Assembly (NCBI GenBank): GCA_018268755.1
Contig: JAFDVW010000017.1
Span: 225,682-289,681 of the forward strand
Direction: 5' to 3'
DNA length: 64,000 nucleotides
From: Acidobacteriota bacterium
Lineage (GTDB): Bacteria > Acidobacteriota > Terriglobia > Terriglobales > Acidobacteriaceae
The notes under the pieces were generated by a model that searched no databases, was not told the origin of the DNA, and saw only the letters and a list, made by a program, of their open reading frames with translations. The position numbers and the translations under genes were made by a program. Below are positions 45,422 through 53,498 of the stretch, one piece after another (positions within the stretch are counted from its first letter, which is position 1; the number at the start of each line of letters is the position of its first letter).

Positions 45422-45694
45422 ATGAAAAAGAAAGCGATTCAAATCCTAGTTCTGTTAGCCGCAGTGAGCGTTTTGGTATACGCTGCCACCGCGCCGAGCG
45501 TCACTGTAGACCGTTCGCGGCACGGCAACCTGTATTCAGCGCAAGAGTCCGTCCAGGCGGCGTGGAACTCGATCAACACAGCGCAACAGGACAACAACTA
45601 CCACATGGGAGGCCACGCCGAGAAAGCCAAGGACCTTCTCTACCAGGCGAGCCAGGAAATTCAGTATGCGGCAAACTCCGCCGACAACCGATAG
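45422..45694 (+). CDS. Small secreted protein, paralog 1 (HGNL-AQ family)
   Basis: A 90-residue product after an AGGAG ribosome site. A signal peptide (1-21) is followed by a helical domain with HGNLYSAQESVQAAWNSINT, MGGHAEKAKDLL and EIQYAANSADNR. It is nearly the same as the 51412-51684 protein in the mature part, while the signal peptides differ. Two copies in the same regulon, each behind a larger secreted protein, indicate duplication and shared function. No known domain is recognised. Export to the periplasm or outside is likely. Confidence 0.82.
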   Translation: MKKKAIQILVLLAAVSVLVYAATAPSVTVDRSRHGNLYSAQESVQAAWNSINTAQQDNNYHMGGHAEKAKDLLYQASQEIQYAANSADNR

Positions 45695-45739
45695 GAAGGC
45701 ATCGCCCCAGGGAGCATGCAGAGCTTGAGTCCGGGGGCC

Positions 45740-45805
45740 AACTGCCAGGCCGTAGGCACGATCGACAAACCGGACGCCCGCTACGCCGGTCCCAATCTGC
45801 CCTGA
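45740..45805 (+). pseudogene. Truncated copy of the cysteine-rich secreted gene
   Basis: Translating from 45740 gives a segment with CQAVGTIDKPDARYAGPNLP and then a TGA. This matches residues about 31-51 of the intact protein at 51779-52255 (CRAVGTIDKPDSRYTGPKLP). There is no start codon or signal peptide, and the frame stops after 21 codons. It lies at the same position relative to the 90-residue gene as in the other copy, so the two-gene block was duplicated and this half decayed. Confidence 0.8.
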
Positions 45806-45864
45806 TGGGTGCCGCGCGGCAGCCCTCCATAATCTGACTTTGAAATAAAGCCAAGGAGTTACGG

Positions 45865-46068
45865 ATGAACCTCGAAACGATAGACACAGTACACCCTGCG
45901 GTGCATACAAAGACCCAGGAAGCCGGCGGGGCCGGGTCCTTTTATTCGGCCAGTGAGGTTCCGAAAAGCGCCCTACTTGGACTGCCGTGCGCGCACTGCC
46001 GGACCTATTACCCCACAACCATTGTCCTTTGCCCGGTCTGCGGGCACAAACACCGGTTATCCATTTGA
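45865..46068 (+). CDS. Small zinc-ribbon protein
   Basis: A 67-residue protein with an AAGGAG ribosome site 6 bp before its ATG. The C-terminal half holds two Cys pairs, CAHC and CPVC, 14 residues apart (CAHCRTYYPTTIVLCPVCGH), a rubredoxin-like zinc knuckle. The N-terminal half is polar. It is cytoplasmic, with a likely role in protein or RNA contact. It ends the module-B transcript. The spacing of the cysteines and the ribosome site make it a credible gene despite its size. Confidence 0.7.
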   Translation: MNLETIDTVHPAVHTKTQEAGGAGSFYSASEVPKSALLGLPCAHCRTYYPTTIVLCPVCGHKHRLSI

Positions 46069-46108
46069 TAGGCTACGATTCAGTAATTGCCTCTAGGCCA
46101 AGGGCAGG

Positions 46109-46177
46109 CCTATGTGGAAACACACAGGTCTTCGTGTAGTGCCCCCTATTGTTGTGGCGGCCCCCCTTTTGTATGCT
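46109..46177 (+). promoter_or_regulatory. Module C: tandem operator plus TATGCT promoter
   Basis: ATGT (46112) GGAAAC ACAC (46122), a third GTGT at 46134 (22 bp), CCCTAT at 46144-46149, 22 bp, and TATGCT at 46172-46177. The first half-site is one base off. It drives a five-gene operon starting at 46217 with a leader of about 35 nt. Confidence 0.82.
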
Positions 46178-46216
46178 CCTTCTCGATCAGGCGAGTAATT
46201 CAAGGAGAAAACAGTC

Positions 46217-46612
46217 GTGAATTCGAGCAAAGCAAAAAAGTCGGCCCTTTGCGGCATGGTTTTACTGATTTGCACCATGGGCAGCGTAGCGTGGGCGCAG
46301 TCTGACCCTGCCTCCCAACCGCCGGCCGATGTCTCCGGCCATTGGTCGATCTATGCCCGGAACCCGGACGGCAGCACCGATACGAAGACCGTGGACATCA
46401 AGCAGAACGGCAACCAGCTCACCGGCAAATTTAAAGGGCCCCACCAGTCGGGCAAGATCGAGGGCACGGTGAATGGCAACCACGTTGTTTTCAGCACCAA
46501 GACCCGCGAAGTGTTGACTTTTCGGGGGAATGTCCAGGGCAATACTATCCGCGGACATTTCGGCATCCGGGGTCGGCACGGGGAATTTGAAGCCAACCGC
46601 CTCAATCAGTAA
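46217..46612 (+). CDS. Small secreted beta-rich protein
   Basis: A 131-residue protein with a GTG start, AAGGAG ribosome site and signal peptide (ending VAWAQ near 28). The mature part is beta-rich, with lipocalin-like strand repeats: SGHWSIYARNPDGS, KQNGNQLTGKFKG, KIEGTVNGNHVVFS and GNTIRGHFGIRG. The pattern resembles short periplasmic proteins that bind a small ligand, but no family is certain. First gene of the module-C operon, 20 bp before the FUSC gene. Confidence 0.75.
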   Translation: MNSSKAKKSALCGMVLLICTMGSVAWAQSDPASQPPADVSGHWSIYARNPDGSTDTKTVDIKQNGNQLTGKFKGPHQSGKIEGTVNGNHVVFSTKTREVLTFRGNVQGNTIRGHFGIRGRHGEFEANRLNQ

Positions 46613-46632
46613 GGACCCGACGGATAAGGACT

Positions 46633-47700
46633 ATGCGTCAGAACGTGCAATCCGCGAAGGGCCTGCTGGGCTGGCTGGAGACCATGGATCCCGGCGCACA
46701 ACGGCGCATTAAGGGATTGCGCCTGGTGACGGCGTATGGCATCGCGGCCCTGCTGGGAACTTCCGGCGCCATTCAGGGCCCGGCCGGCAACTCGTCGCTG
46801 AGCACTCTGGCGGGCGGATTTGCCTTGTGGGCAAGCGTACTGGAGGCACGGGGGAACCGGAGAGATTCCACGCGCGATCTGTTGCTGCTCTGCACGGCCG
46901 CTGTTCTCGGCTCCCTTAGCATGATTGCGCTCACGCCGCTGCTGGGCGGACCGGGACGGCCAGGCCCCGAAGTGCTGTTGGTGCTGGGATCGTTTCTGGT
47001 GGGTTACTTCCGACGCTACGGGATTTTGGGCGGCGGCATCGGGGCACAGATTTTTCTTGGCCAATTACTGGCCTACAACGCCGGCCTTACCACCACCGAT
47101 CTTGGTACGGTGGGCATCGCAGGTCTGATTGCGGCGCTCGGGGCAGTCGTACCCCGGGTGTTGAGCGGGCCAGCGGAAAAGCCGGCCGTCACCCCACCGG
47201 GGCCGCAAGTGGAGGGCCTATGGGGCATGTCGCCGAATTTGGTTATGGGCCTGCAGTCGGCCTTGGCTGCCACCGTGATCATCGCAGCGAATTTTGCGGT
47301 CGGCCTGGAGGAATCCGTATGGGCGATTACCGCCTGTACTTTTGTGATCTCCGGCTCGGCCCATGGAACCAGTGATCGAGTGCGCCGCCGCATGCTGGGA
47401 ACGCTGGTCGGCGTCCCGCTCGGAATTGCCTGCTTGCCCATCGCGGAACATTTTCCCCTCGTGGTCTGGAGTCTGGCGGCCATCGCTATGGTGATCTACG
47501 CCATGGCCTTGCCCGAGCGTTATGACATTGCTTGCGGGGCTTTCGCGTTCACCCTGATGATCACCATGGCGGCAAGCGGTGTGCATTCGGCCCGCTTGCT
47601 GAGCGCGCGCTTGTGGGAGACAGCGATTGGCGCGACTCTCGGTCTGATCGCGGCGACTGTAGTGCTTCCCCTGCGACCGGTGGAAGAAGCTCTCCCATAA
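46633..47700 (+). CDS. FUSC-family inner-membrane protein
   Basis: A 355-residue membrane protein with about ten hydrophobic segments in two related halves. It resembles the fusaric-acid-resistance/aromatic-acid-exporter group. The motifs ESVWAITACTFVISGSAHG (near 218) and RRRMLGTLVGVPLGIA (near 255) are typical of the conserved FUSC core, which is followed by SARLWETAIGATLGLIAA near the end. It lacks the long cytoplasmic domain of larger FUSC members. It probably moves or excludes aromatic acids or similar amphipathic compounds. Second gene of the module-C operon. Confidence 0.78.
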   Translation: MRQNVQSAKGLLGWLETMDPGAQRRIKGLRLVTAYGIAALLGTSGAIQGPAGNSSLSTLAGGFALWASVLEARGNRRDSTRDLLLLCTAAVLGSLSMIALTPLLGGPGRPGPEVLLVLGSFLVGYFRRYGILGGGIGAQIFLGQLLAYNAGLTTTDLGTVGIAGLIAALGAVVPRVLSGPAEKPAVTPPGPQVEGLWGMSPNLVMGLQSALAATVIIAANFAVGLEESVWAITACTFVISGSAHGTSDRVRRRMLGTLVGVPLGIACLPIAEHFPLVVWSLAAIAMVIYAMALPERYDIACGAFAFTLMITMAASGVHSARLLSARLWETAIGATLGLIAATVVLPLRPVEEALP

Positions 47701-47721
47701 GCATTCAGGAGTACTAATGAC

Positions 47722-48162
47722 ATGCCGGTGCCATCGAGTTCTTTTCAGTGCCGAACGGCGGTCCAAGGTTGGCTAGCTTGGTTGGTGTTGATCTCTGCCG
47801 TAACGGTCCAACGCGGCGCCTTCGCGCAAGATTTGAAGGTGGTGACGGTCGTGCCGGGACAGAAATCCGCGGAGGTGTCAATCATGACGGACCAGGAACT
47901 GCTGGTGCGTTTGCCCAGACAGCCCGGCACCGGTTTTTCCTGGCAGCTCTTGAGCTCGCCATCCATGGTCAAACTGGAAGCGCAATCCAGTGAGGTGCCG
48001 GGCCAATCCCGGCCCGGCACAAGGCAGGTGCAGGCATTTCGTTTTCAGGCGACGGGGGTGGGACAGGACACATTACGCTTTGGTTATCAGCGTCCATGGG
48101 AGAAAGAGACTCCTCCTGCCCAGATCTTCTCGTTGGCAGTCACAGTAAAGAGATCGAATTAG
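47722..48162 (+). CDS. Chagasin-type cysteine-protease inhibitor (MEROPS I42)
   Basis: A 146-residue secreted protein with a signal peptide (to about 36, AFAQ). The three inhibitory loops of the chagasin/ICP fold are visible. Loop L2 is PGTGFSW (68-74). The central loop is RPGTRQVQAFRFQATGVG. Loop L6 is RPWEKE near 128. Chagasin proteins block papain-type cysteine proteases, and bacterial members protect the cell or act outside. The neighbouring exported hydrolases and the shared operon suggest use in the periplasm or at the surface. 21 bp after the FUSC gene. Confidence 0.85.
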   Translation: MPVPSSSFQCRTAVQGWLAWLVLISAVTVQRGAFAQDLKVVTVVPGQKSAEVSIMTDQELLVRLPRQPGTGFSWQLLSSPSMVKLEAQSSEVPGQSRPGTRQVQAFRFQATGVGQDTLRFGYQRPWEKETPPAQIFSLAVTVKRSN

Positions 48163-48177
48163 GAAAGGAAGACGAAC

Positions 48178-49356
48178 ATGGCAAACCAATTCAACAGAAG
48201 GCAGTGGCTTAAGGGCATGGGCGCGTCTCTGGCCGGCGCGGCGGCATTCTCTTCACTCTCGCCGTCAATCTTATTCGCGCAAGACCGCGAGGGCGGCGGC
48301 CACCGGGGAGAGATGGGCCGCATCGGCCGCGAATTCATGCAGAAGTACCACGTGCCCGGCATGTCCGTCGCGATTTCAAAGAACGGCAGATTTGTCTACG
48401 AACATCAGTGGGGCATGGCGGACCAGCAGAACTCGCAACAGGTGCTGCCTTCCAGTCTGTTCCGTATTGCCAGCGTGACCAAGCCCATCACTTCGGTGAC
48501 CATTTTCAGTTTGATCGAACAAGGCAAGCTCAACCTGCATGATAAGGTCTTCGGCCCGAACGGGGTGCTGGGAACAAAATACGGCAAGCCTCCCTACAAG
48601 CAGTATGTTGCCGAGGTCACCGTGGACCACCTGCTCACCCACACTGCGGGCGGCTGGCCCAATGACGGTACCGATCCCATGTTCCGCAACGAAGGCTGGG
48701 ACCATGAGAAGTTGATCACCTGGGCGATCAAAGACATCCCGCTCACCTATGCACCCGGAGAACACTGGGCCTATTCGAACTTCGGATATTGCGTCCTGGG
48801 CCGTGTGATCGAACAGGTCACAGGCCAGAGCTACTCCGACTATGTGCGAAACAACGTTTTGGGCCGCTGCGGCATTTCCGACATGCGCATCGGGGGAAAC
48901 AAAGAGCGCGACCGCGCTGCCAACGAAGTCGTCTACAAGGGCCAGTTTGGCGAGAACCCTTACAGCATGAACGTCAGCCGCATGGATTCGCACGGAGGCT
49001 GGATCGCGACGCCGGGCGATCTGGTGAGGTTTTTGAACGGAGTAACCGGCGCCGGCGATGCCCCGGCTCTACTCAATCGCGGCTCAATCCGCACCATGAC
49101 GACTCCCGCGCCGGCCTCGTCGCAGTCCGCGGACGTACGCTATGCACGCGGCTGGAACGTGCGCGACAACGGTATGGGCAACTGGTGGCACAACGGCAGC
49201 CTGTATGGCACCACGTCCATCATGGTGCGTACTTCTTCCGGCATGTGCTGGGCCGCGCTCATCAACACACGGACCGAGCCATCCGACGAGATCAGCTCCG
49301 CGCTCGATCAGATGGTGTGGAACATGGTGCGGCAAGTTCCCGCGTGGGGCGCCTAG
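48178..49356 (+). CDS. Tat-exported serine hydrolase, class C beta-lactamase/AmpH type
   Basis: A 392-residue protein with a twin-arginine signal (NRRQWLKGMGASLAG, 6-20). The catalytic SxxK is Ser99-Val-Thr-Lys102 in FRIASVTK. The Tyr of the YxN motif is in WAYSNFGYCVLG near residue 200. The third motif HNGSLYGTT (near 340) replaces KTG by HxG, as in many esterase and carboxypeptidase members. It may be an esterase, D-aminopeptidase or penicillin-binding-type hydrolase; true beta-lactamase activity is not implied. Fourth gene of the module-C operon. Confidence 0.9.
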   Translation: MANQFNRRQWLKGMGASLAGAAAFSSLSPSILFAQDREGGGHRGEMGRIGREFMQKYHVPGMSVAISKNGRFVYEHQWGMADQQNSQQVLPSSLFRIASVTKPITSVTIFSLIEQGKLNLHDKVFGPNGVLGTKYGKPPYKQYVAEVTVDHLLTHTAGGWPNDGTDPMFRNEGWDHEKLITWAIKDIPLTYAPGEHWAYSNFGYCVLGRVIEQVTGQSYSDYVRNNVLGRCGISDMRIGGNKERDRAANEVVYKGQFGENPYSMNVSRMDSHGGWIATPGDLVRFLNGVTGAGDAPALLNRGSIRTMTTPAPASSQSADVRYARGWNVRDNGMGNWWHNGSLYGTTSIMVRTSSGMCWAALINTRTEPSDEISSALDQMVWNMVRQVPAWGA

Positions 49357-49366
49357 GCCCCACGCC

Positions 49367-50059
49367 ATGAAACAGCTGGTTCTCATTCCAGGACTACTGT
49401 GCGATCGCCGTTTGTGGTGCGGCCAGATCGCCGTACTTGAGCGGCGCTGCGAGATCATCGTGCCGGACATTACCAGGCAGCGCAGTGTCACCGAAATGGC
49501 GGCTGCAGTCATCAACCAGGTCGGCGGCCATTTCTCGCTTGCCGGATTTTCGCTTGGGGGCCATGTGGCCCTCGAGATCGCACGCCTGGCGCCGGAGCGA
49601 GTGGAGCGTCTAGCGCTCTTGAGTACGACTCACGGCGGGCTGACTCCCGCCGTGACCGCGGCCATCTCGAACGCAGTGGCCATGCTTGAGGGTGGAGAAT
49701 TCGACCGCTATCTCGAAGAAGTCTATCCTTTCTATTTCGCGCCCACACACATTGCGGACCCTGTCCAGTGGAACGCCTTCACTGCCATGGCGCATGCCGT
49801 CGGCCCGCAGGCGGGCATCCGGCAGATGCAGGCTTTGCTTGCCATGGACGGCCCCTTTCCCCATCTCGGGAGAATCTCCTGTCCGGCCATGGTCATTGCC
49901 GGCCAGGAAGACCAGCGCGCCACACCGGCGGTGCAACGATTGCTGGCCGAAGAGATTCCGCGGTGCGAATTGGCGATGATTGCAGATTCCGGGCATTTCA
50001 CCCCGATGGAACAACCTGCCAAGGTCACCCAGATCCTCGCGGGTTGGCTGCCAGCCTAA
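49367..50059 (+). CDS. Alpha/beta hydrolase
   Basis: A 230-residue cytoplasmic protein. The ATG at 49367, 10 bp after the previous stop, was chosen because it starts the MKQLVLIPGLLCDRRLW strand that carries the oxyanion hole; the longer frame upstream reads through the previous gene. The nucleophile elbow is GFSLGG (Ser62), with later Asp (AGQEDQRATP) and His (DSGHFTPME) of the triad. It resembles MhpC/BioH-like esterases. Last gene of the module-C operon. Confidence 0.87.
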   Translation: MKQLVLIPGLLCDRRLWCGQIAVLERRCEIIVPDITRQRSVTEMAAAVINQVGGHFSLAGFSLGGHVALEIARLAPERVERLALLSTTHGGLTPAVTAAISNAVAMLEGGEFDRYLEEVYPFYFAPTHIADPVQWNAFTAMAHAVGPQAGIRQMQALLAMDGPFPHLGRISCPAMVIAGQEDQRATPAVQRLLAEEIPRCELAMIADSGHFTPMEQPAKVTQILAGWLPA

Positions 50060-50079
50060 GAACCTCCTGCTGACCCGGC

Positions 50080-50145
50080 CGTGTGGTAATACACAGGCGT
50101 CGTGTGGCGTCCCCTATGGCGCTTGCGGTCGCTCGATCGTATTCT
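50080..50145 (+). promoter_or_regulatory. Module D: tandem operator plus TATTCT promoter
   Basis: GTGT (50081) GGTAAT ACAC (50091), a third GTGT at 50102 (21 bp), CCCTAT at 50112-50117, 22 bp, and TATTCT at 50140-50145. It lies 21 bp after the stop of the previous operon and drives the patatin gene at 50208. Confidence 0.85.
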
Positions 50146-50207
50146 CCATTTCACTCGTCCTGGATAGCGGACATTTCTTAGGACTTCGAAAAACAAGGAG
50201 AACGACG

Positions 50208-51329
50208 ATGGACCGTCGAAAATTCCTCAAGGCCGGAAGCGCCGCCGTCGCCGCCGGGGTAATGGCCGGGTGTGGGGGAGGAGTCGTGCCAAGTGTGGAG
50301 GGCGCAACCCCAAAATACCTGATCCTGGCCTGTGACGGAGGAGGCATGCGCGGCTATTTGTCTTCTTTGATCATGCAAAGGCTTAGCCAGGATTGCGGGA
50401 TCTTCGGCGCCAACAACCAGTCCATCAATCTTTACGCCGGCACTTCCACGGGCGGCCTGATTGCGCTGGGATTGGCGTTCGGCAAATCCATCGACGACGT
50501 GGTAACTCTTTATAAGAATGACGGCGCGCAGATCTTCTCGCCGTTGGCCGCACAACTGGACTGCGTGAGCTCGTCTTCGTCATCCAGCTCGGTGGACGTG
50601 ACGGCCGTGTGGCAAGCGCTATTTGACGACATCGCGGTCCCCTCGGTGCGTACGGTGGTGGAGGGTTTCATTCCGGGCAATCCCACCCTCGGATCGCTCC
50701 CCAATAAAGTCATGGTCACGACCTTTCAGCTGGCGGCCCAGCTGAGCACCGGGATCTCCTGGAACCCGCTGGTCATCGATAACCTGGCGGGTTCCAACGG
50801 GGCCCCTACCTATCTCTATGATGCCGCCCTGAGTACCTCGGCCGCACCCGTCTACTTTCCGCCTTACAATCATCCGACTTTTGGCTGGTGTAGTGATGGA
50901 GGCCTGTTCGCAAACAACCCCTCGCCCCAGGCCGTGGCCCGGGCCATTGAGACGGGAACGCCAATGGCCAACATTTCGCTTCTGTCCATCGGTACGGGGT
51001 TCACCAACGCCTCGTTTTCCGTCACCGAGGACAAGCGTGTTTGCAACGGCCTGAAAAGCTGGGTCTGGTTTGAACAGGAAGGCCAGACGCCGCCTTTCCC
51101 ATTGCTGAACGGAATCATGGATTCCGTAGCGGCCACTAACGATTACCTGTGCAGCCAACTGCTCGGCAATCGCTATTTGCGCATTAATCCGGTGCTGCCT
51201 AAGTCGGTGGCGCTGGATGACTACAGCCCCGCGACCCTGCAAATGTTCGAGGATACGGCCACGGCACTTTTCGCCTCTACCGAATGGAGTACCGTGAAAA
51301 CTTGGGTGACGCAGAATTTTAAGGTGTAG
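50208..51329 (+). CDS. Patatin-like phospholipase lipoprotein
   Basis: A 373-residue protein starting at MDRRKFLKAGSAAV after an AAGGAG ribosome site. It has a Tat-like RR signal and a lipobox ending VMAGC, so Cys22 is probably lipidated. The patatin catalytic dyad is present: oxyanion motif DGGGMRG (43-49), nucleophile Ser80 in AGTSTGG, and Asp in CSDGGLFANNPS. Such enzymes release fatty acids from membrane lipids. A short Ser run (SSSSSSSVD near 122) sits in a surface loop. First gene behind module D. Confidence 0.9.
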   Translation: MDRRKFLKAGSAAVAAGVMAGCGGGVVPSVEGATPKYLILACDGGGMRGYLSSLIMQRLSQDCGIFGANNQSINLYAGTSTGGLIALGLAFGKSIDDVVTLYKNDGAQIFSPLAAQLDCVSSSSSSSSVDVTAVWQALFDDIAVPSVRTVVEGFIPGNPTLGSLPNKVMVTTFQLAAQLSTGISWNPLVIDNLAGSNGAPTYLYDAALSTSAAPVYFPPYNHPTFGWCSDGGLFANNPSPQAVARAIETGTPMANISLLSIGTGFTNASFSVTEDKRVCNGLKSWVWFEQEGQTPPFPLLNGIMDSVAATNDYLCSQLLGNRYLRINPVLPKSVALDDYSPATLQMFEDTATALFASTEWSTVKTWVTQNFKV

Positions 51330-51411
51330 CAGAGGAAAATGCAGAAGGCCCCGCAGCAAAGCAAGACCGGTTTTTGCAAAAAAATCTTGAAGAAACTCAA
51401 GGAGAACTTCC

Positions 51412-51684
51412 ATGACCAAGAAAATGATCTCCACCCTAGTGCTGCTGGCGGCAACTTGCGCTCTTTTATATGCCGCTTCGGCCCCAACCGTCACCGTAGA
51501 TAGCTCGCGGCATGGCAACCTGGCCTCGGCGCAACAATCCATCGTTGCGGCCTGGCAATCGATCAACACGGCGCAGCAGGAAAACCGCAATCATCTGGGA
51601 GGTCATGCCGAAAAGGCCAAGGACCTGCTCAACCAGGCGAACCAGGAAATCCAGTATGCGGCCAACTCCGCCGACAACCGGTAA
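51412..51684 (+). CDS. Small secreted protein, paralog 2 (HGNL-AQ family)
   Basis: A 90-residue protein with AAGGAG ribosome site and signal peptide (1-21). The mature part repeats the pattern of the 45422 gene: HGNLASAQQSIVAAWQSINT, LGGHAEKAKDLL and EIQYAANSADNR. Identity is high at protein level while codons differ at many third positions, so selection has kept the protein since duplication. It lies between the patatin gene and a cysteine-rich gene in the module-D operon. Confidence 0.82.
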   Translation: MTKKMISTLVLLAATCALLYAASAPTVTVDSSRHGNLASAQQSIVAAWQSINTAQQENRNHLGGHAEKAKDLLNQANQEIQYAANSADNR

Positions 51685-51778
51685 TTCACCAAGCCTGCAA
51701 ACTGCCTGGCGGGCGTCTTCCAGCAGGACTTGGATAACGGCACCACTCGCCAGGCTTAGAGGAATAAAGAGGTGGCTT

Positions 51779-52255
51779 ATGAACATGCGCTGCTTGGTAT
51801 TGCTGGCCGGAATGATGATCGTCCCGTCTTTGCCAGTATTTGCACAAAGCTACTCCACTCCGGTTGCCTATTGCCGCGCTGTAGGGACCATCGATAAGCC
51901 GGATTCCCGTTATACCGGCCCCAAGCTGCCCAGGTGGATGGGACGTCAGCTCAACCTGAGCGCCACGCAGGCTGACCAGATGGAGTGGCGCTGCGCCCAT
52001 GGGGCTATCCTGGCGTGTGTCTACGGCGCCAATATTCCATGTAACGCCAAAGCCGATACGAATTCACAGCCCTCCCCCGCCGTGAACGATTATTGCCGGC
52101 AGAATCCCGATACATCCTTCATCCCGGCCGTGGTCACCGGGCACGAGAGCAACATTTCCTGGGCATGCCGCGGCGGTCAGCCGTATGTGACCGGCTCGGC
52201 CGAGCTGGATGCTCAGGGCTATGTAAAGAGCTACTGGAAGCCGGTGAAACCTTAG
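51779..52255 (+). CDS. Cysteine-rich secreted protein, unknown family
   Basis: A 158-residue protein starting MNMRCLVLLAGMM at 51779 (the longer frame crosses the previous gene). A signal peptide ends near PVFAQ. The mature part has six Cys residues in the pattern YCRAVG, RCAHG, LACVYG, IPCNA, DYCRQ and ACRGG, plus the conserved GTIDKPDSRYTGPKLP block. Disulfide-bonded and exported is the best reading. A broken copy of the central block lies at 45740. No family recognised. Third gene behind module D. Confidence 0.75.
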   Translation: MNMRCLVLLAGMMIVPSLPVFAQSYSTPVAYCRAVGTIDKPDSRYTGPKLPRWMGRQLNLSATQADQMEWRCAHGAILACVYGANIPCNAKADTNSQPSPAVNDYCRQNPDTSFIPAVVTGHESNISWACRGGQPYVTGSAELDAQGYVKSYWKPVKP

Positions 52256-52368
52256 ATCTTCCCCCGCCGTAGGGCCTGAGCATGAATTTGCCCGGGCCCA
52301 ACGCCTCTCTTTCCACTCAGAACAGTGAGCTCCAATTTCCGTCTTGTCTCATGTCTGGTCGTGGCATT

Positions 52369-52434
52369 GTGTGTTAATACACGCATGTTTGTGTGATGCC
52401 CTCTATGGGATACAAGCGCTGCTTTCCCTATGCT
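52369..52434 (+). promoter_or_regulatory. Module E: tandem operator plus TATGCT promoter
   Basis: GTGT (52369) GTTAAT ACAC (52379), a third GTGT at 52391 (22 bp), CTCTAT at 52401-52406, 22 bp, and TATGCT at 52429-52434. Upstream of a small membrane-anchored ORF and the MarC gene. Confidence 0.85.
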
Positions 52435-52495
52435 TCCTCTCGACGCCAACCTATTGCAAAGTTGGACGAAAGGAAAGGTTCACTTGGGTCTCGTG

Positions 52496-52750
52496 ATGAA
52501 GGAACGAAAGAGTTCTTCCAGCTTGTGGTTCGGCCTGCTGGTGCTTGTCCTGACCATGGTACTCGGGCACGCCGGGGAGGCGCGATTCGCCGCTCTATTC
52601 TCGTTCCGCTCCACTTTCTACGGCACCAACTGCCCAAGTTGCACGAACACGGCTAGCGCGGCCCCGTCACAGGCAAAGGCGGGAGCGCGCTTTCCACGGA
52701 CATGGCCAGGACCCCGGGCGGAAACGCGGTCAGGGCCGGGAAGCTTATAG
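52496..52750 (+). CDS. Small secreted or anchored protein, hypothetical
   Basis: An 84-residue frame starting MKERKSSSSLWFGLL with one hydrophobic signal-like segment (10-28), then SFRSTFYGTNCPSC and a Pro/Arg-rich tail. The ribosome site is weak (AAGGAAAGG about 18 bp upstream). It starts about 60 nt after the TATGCT box of module E, which is the best support. The tail has low-complexity codon use, so the C-terminal part may not be functional. Confidence 0.45.
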   Translation: MKERKSSSSLWFGLLVLVLTMVLGHAGEARFAALFSFRSTFYGTNCPSCTNTASAAPSQAKAGARFPRTWPGPRAETRSGPGSL

Positions 52751-52783
52751 GTGCCTTCGGCAGAACGGTAACCAGGACGAACC

Positions 52784-53449
52784 ATGTCATTGTTCTTAAA
52801 TTTCGTGTTTCTTGCATTCAGCGCTTTGCTGCCCGTCATTAACCCGGTTGGCTCGGCCCTGATCTTTATGGGGTTGGTGGGAGAAGTGCACGGCGAAACG
52901 CTCCACAAACTAGCCTGGCGCGTGGCCACGTCGACGGTTTTGTTTCTTCTTGCGGTGGAACTGCTTGGGTCGGCATTTCTGGCATTTTTCGCCATCAGTC
53001 TGCCGGTGGTGCAGCTGGCCGGCGGACTCGTGCTGGCCAGCATGGGTTGGAAGATGCTGGTCAGCAGCACGGCAAACGGGGACCACTTTGGGACCGACCC
53101 CAGTCATCGTCCGGTCGAGGAACAGATTTTCTATCCCCTTACTTTCCCCGTTACCGCTGATCCCGGGTGCATTGTCGTGACCTTGACCCTGAGCGCGCAC
53201 GCATCCCGGCATGCCCTGGCCGGCGATTTTCTCGCCCACGTGGGCATTGCTGTCGCCATTCTCGTACTGGGAGCAGCGGTCGGCTTGTGCTATGGCAATG
53301 CCGCGAAAATTACACAGATGATCAGGCCACAAACCGCGGCCGGAATTCTAAGGGTGGTATCGTTTATCGTCATCTGCATCGGCCTGCAGATCGCTTCCAA
53401 CGGCGTATCGGAAATGCTGCACAGTTTCCAGAAGGCGGTGAGCTCCTAA
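52784..53449 (+). CDS. MarC-family integral membrane protein
   Basis: A 221-residue membrane protein with six hydrophobic segments. MarC landmarks are FSALLPVINPVGSALIFMG (near 12-30), the PLTFPVTADPGCIVV segment near 118 (the family PxxxGPG region) and GLQIASNGV near the end. MarC proteins were once linked to multiple antibiotic resistance but their substrate is unsettled. It lies behind module E, 33 bp after the small hypothetical gene. Confidence 0.88.
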   Translation: MSLFLNFVFLAFSALLPVINPVGSALIFMGLVGEVHGETLHKLAWRVATSTVLFLLAVELLGSAFLAFFAISLPVVQLAGGLVLASMGWKMLVSSTANGDHFGTDPSHRPVEEQIFYPLTFPVTADPGCIVVTLTLSAHASRHALAGDFLAHVGIAVAILVLGAAVGLCYGNAAKITQMIRPQTAAGILRVVSFIVICIGLQIASNGVSEMLHSFQKAVSS

Positions 53450-53498
53450 GGCAGCCCGGCTAACCCTTCCATTCAGGCTTCTACGGCGGATGTCCCTT

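Noticed and set aside
50560..50590. Serine-codon repeat in the patatin gene as a possible slippage tract
   Set aside because: The codons vary (TCG, TCT, TCA, AGC), so it is not a simple DNA repeat; it reads as a Ser-rich loop.
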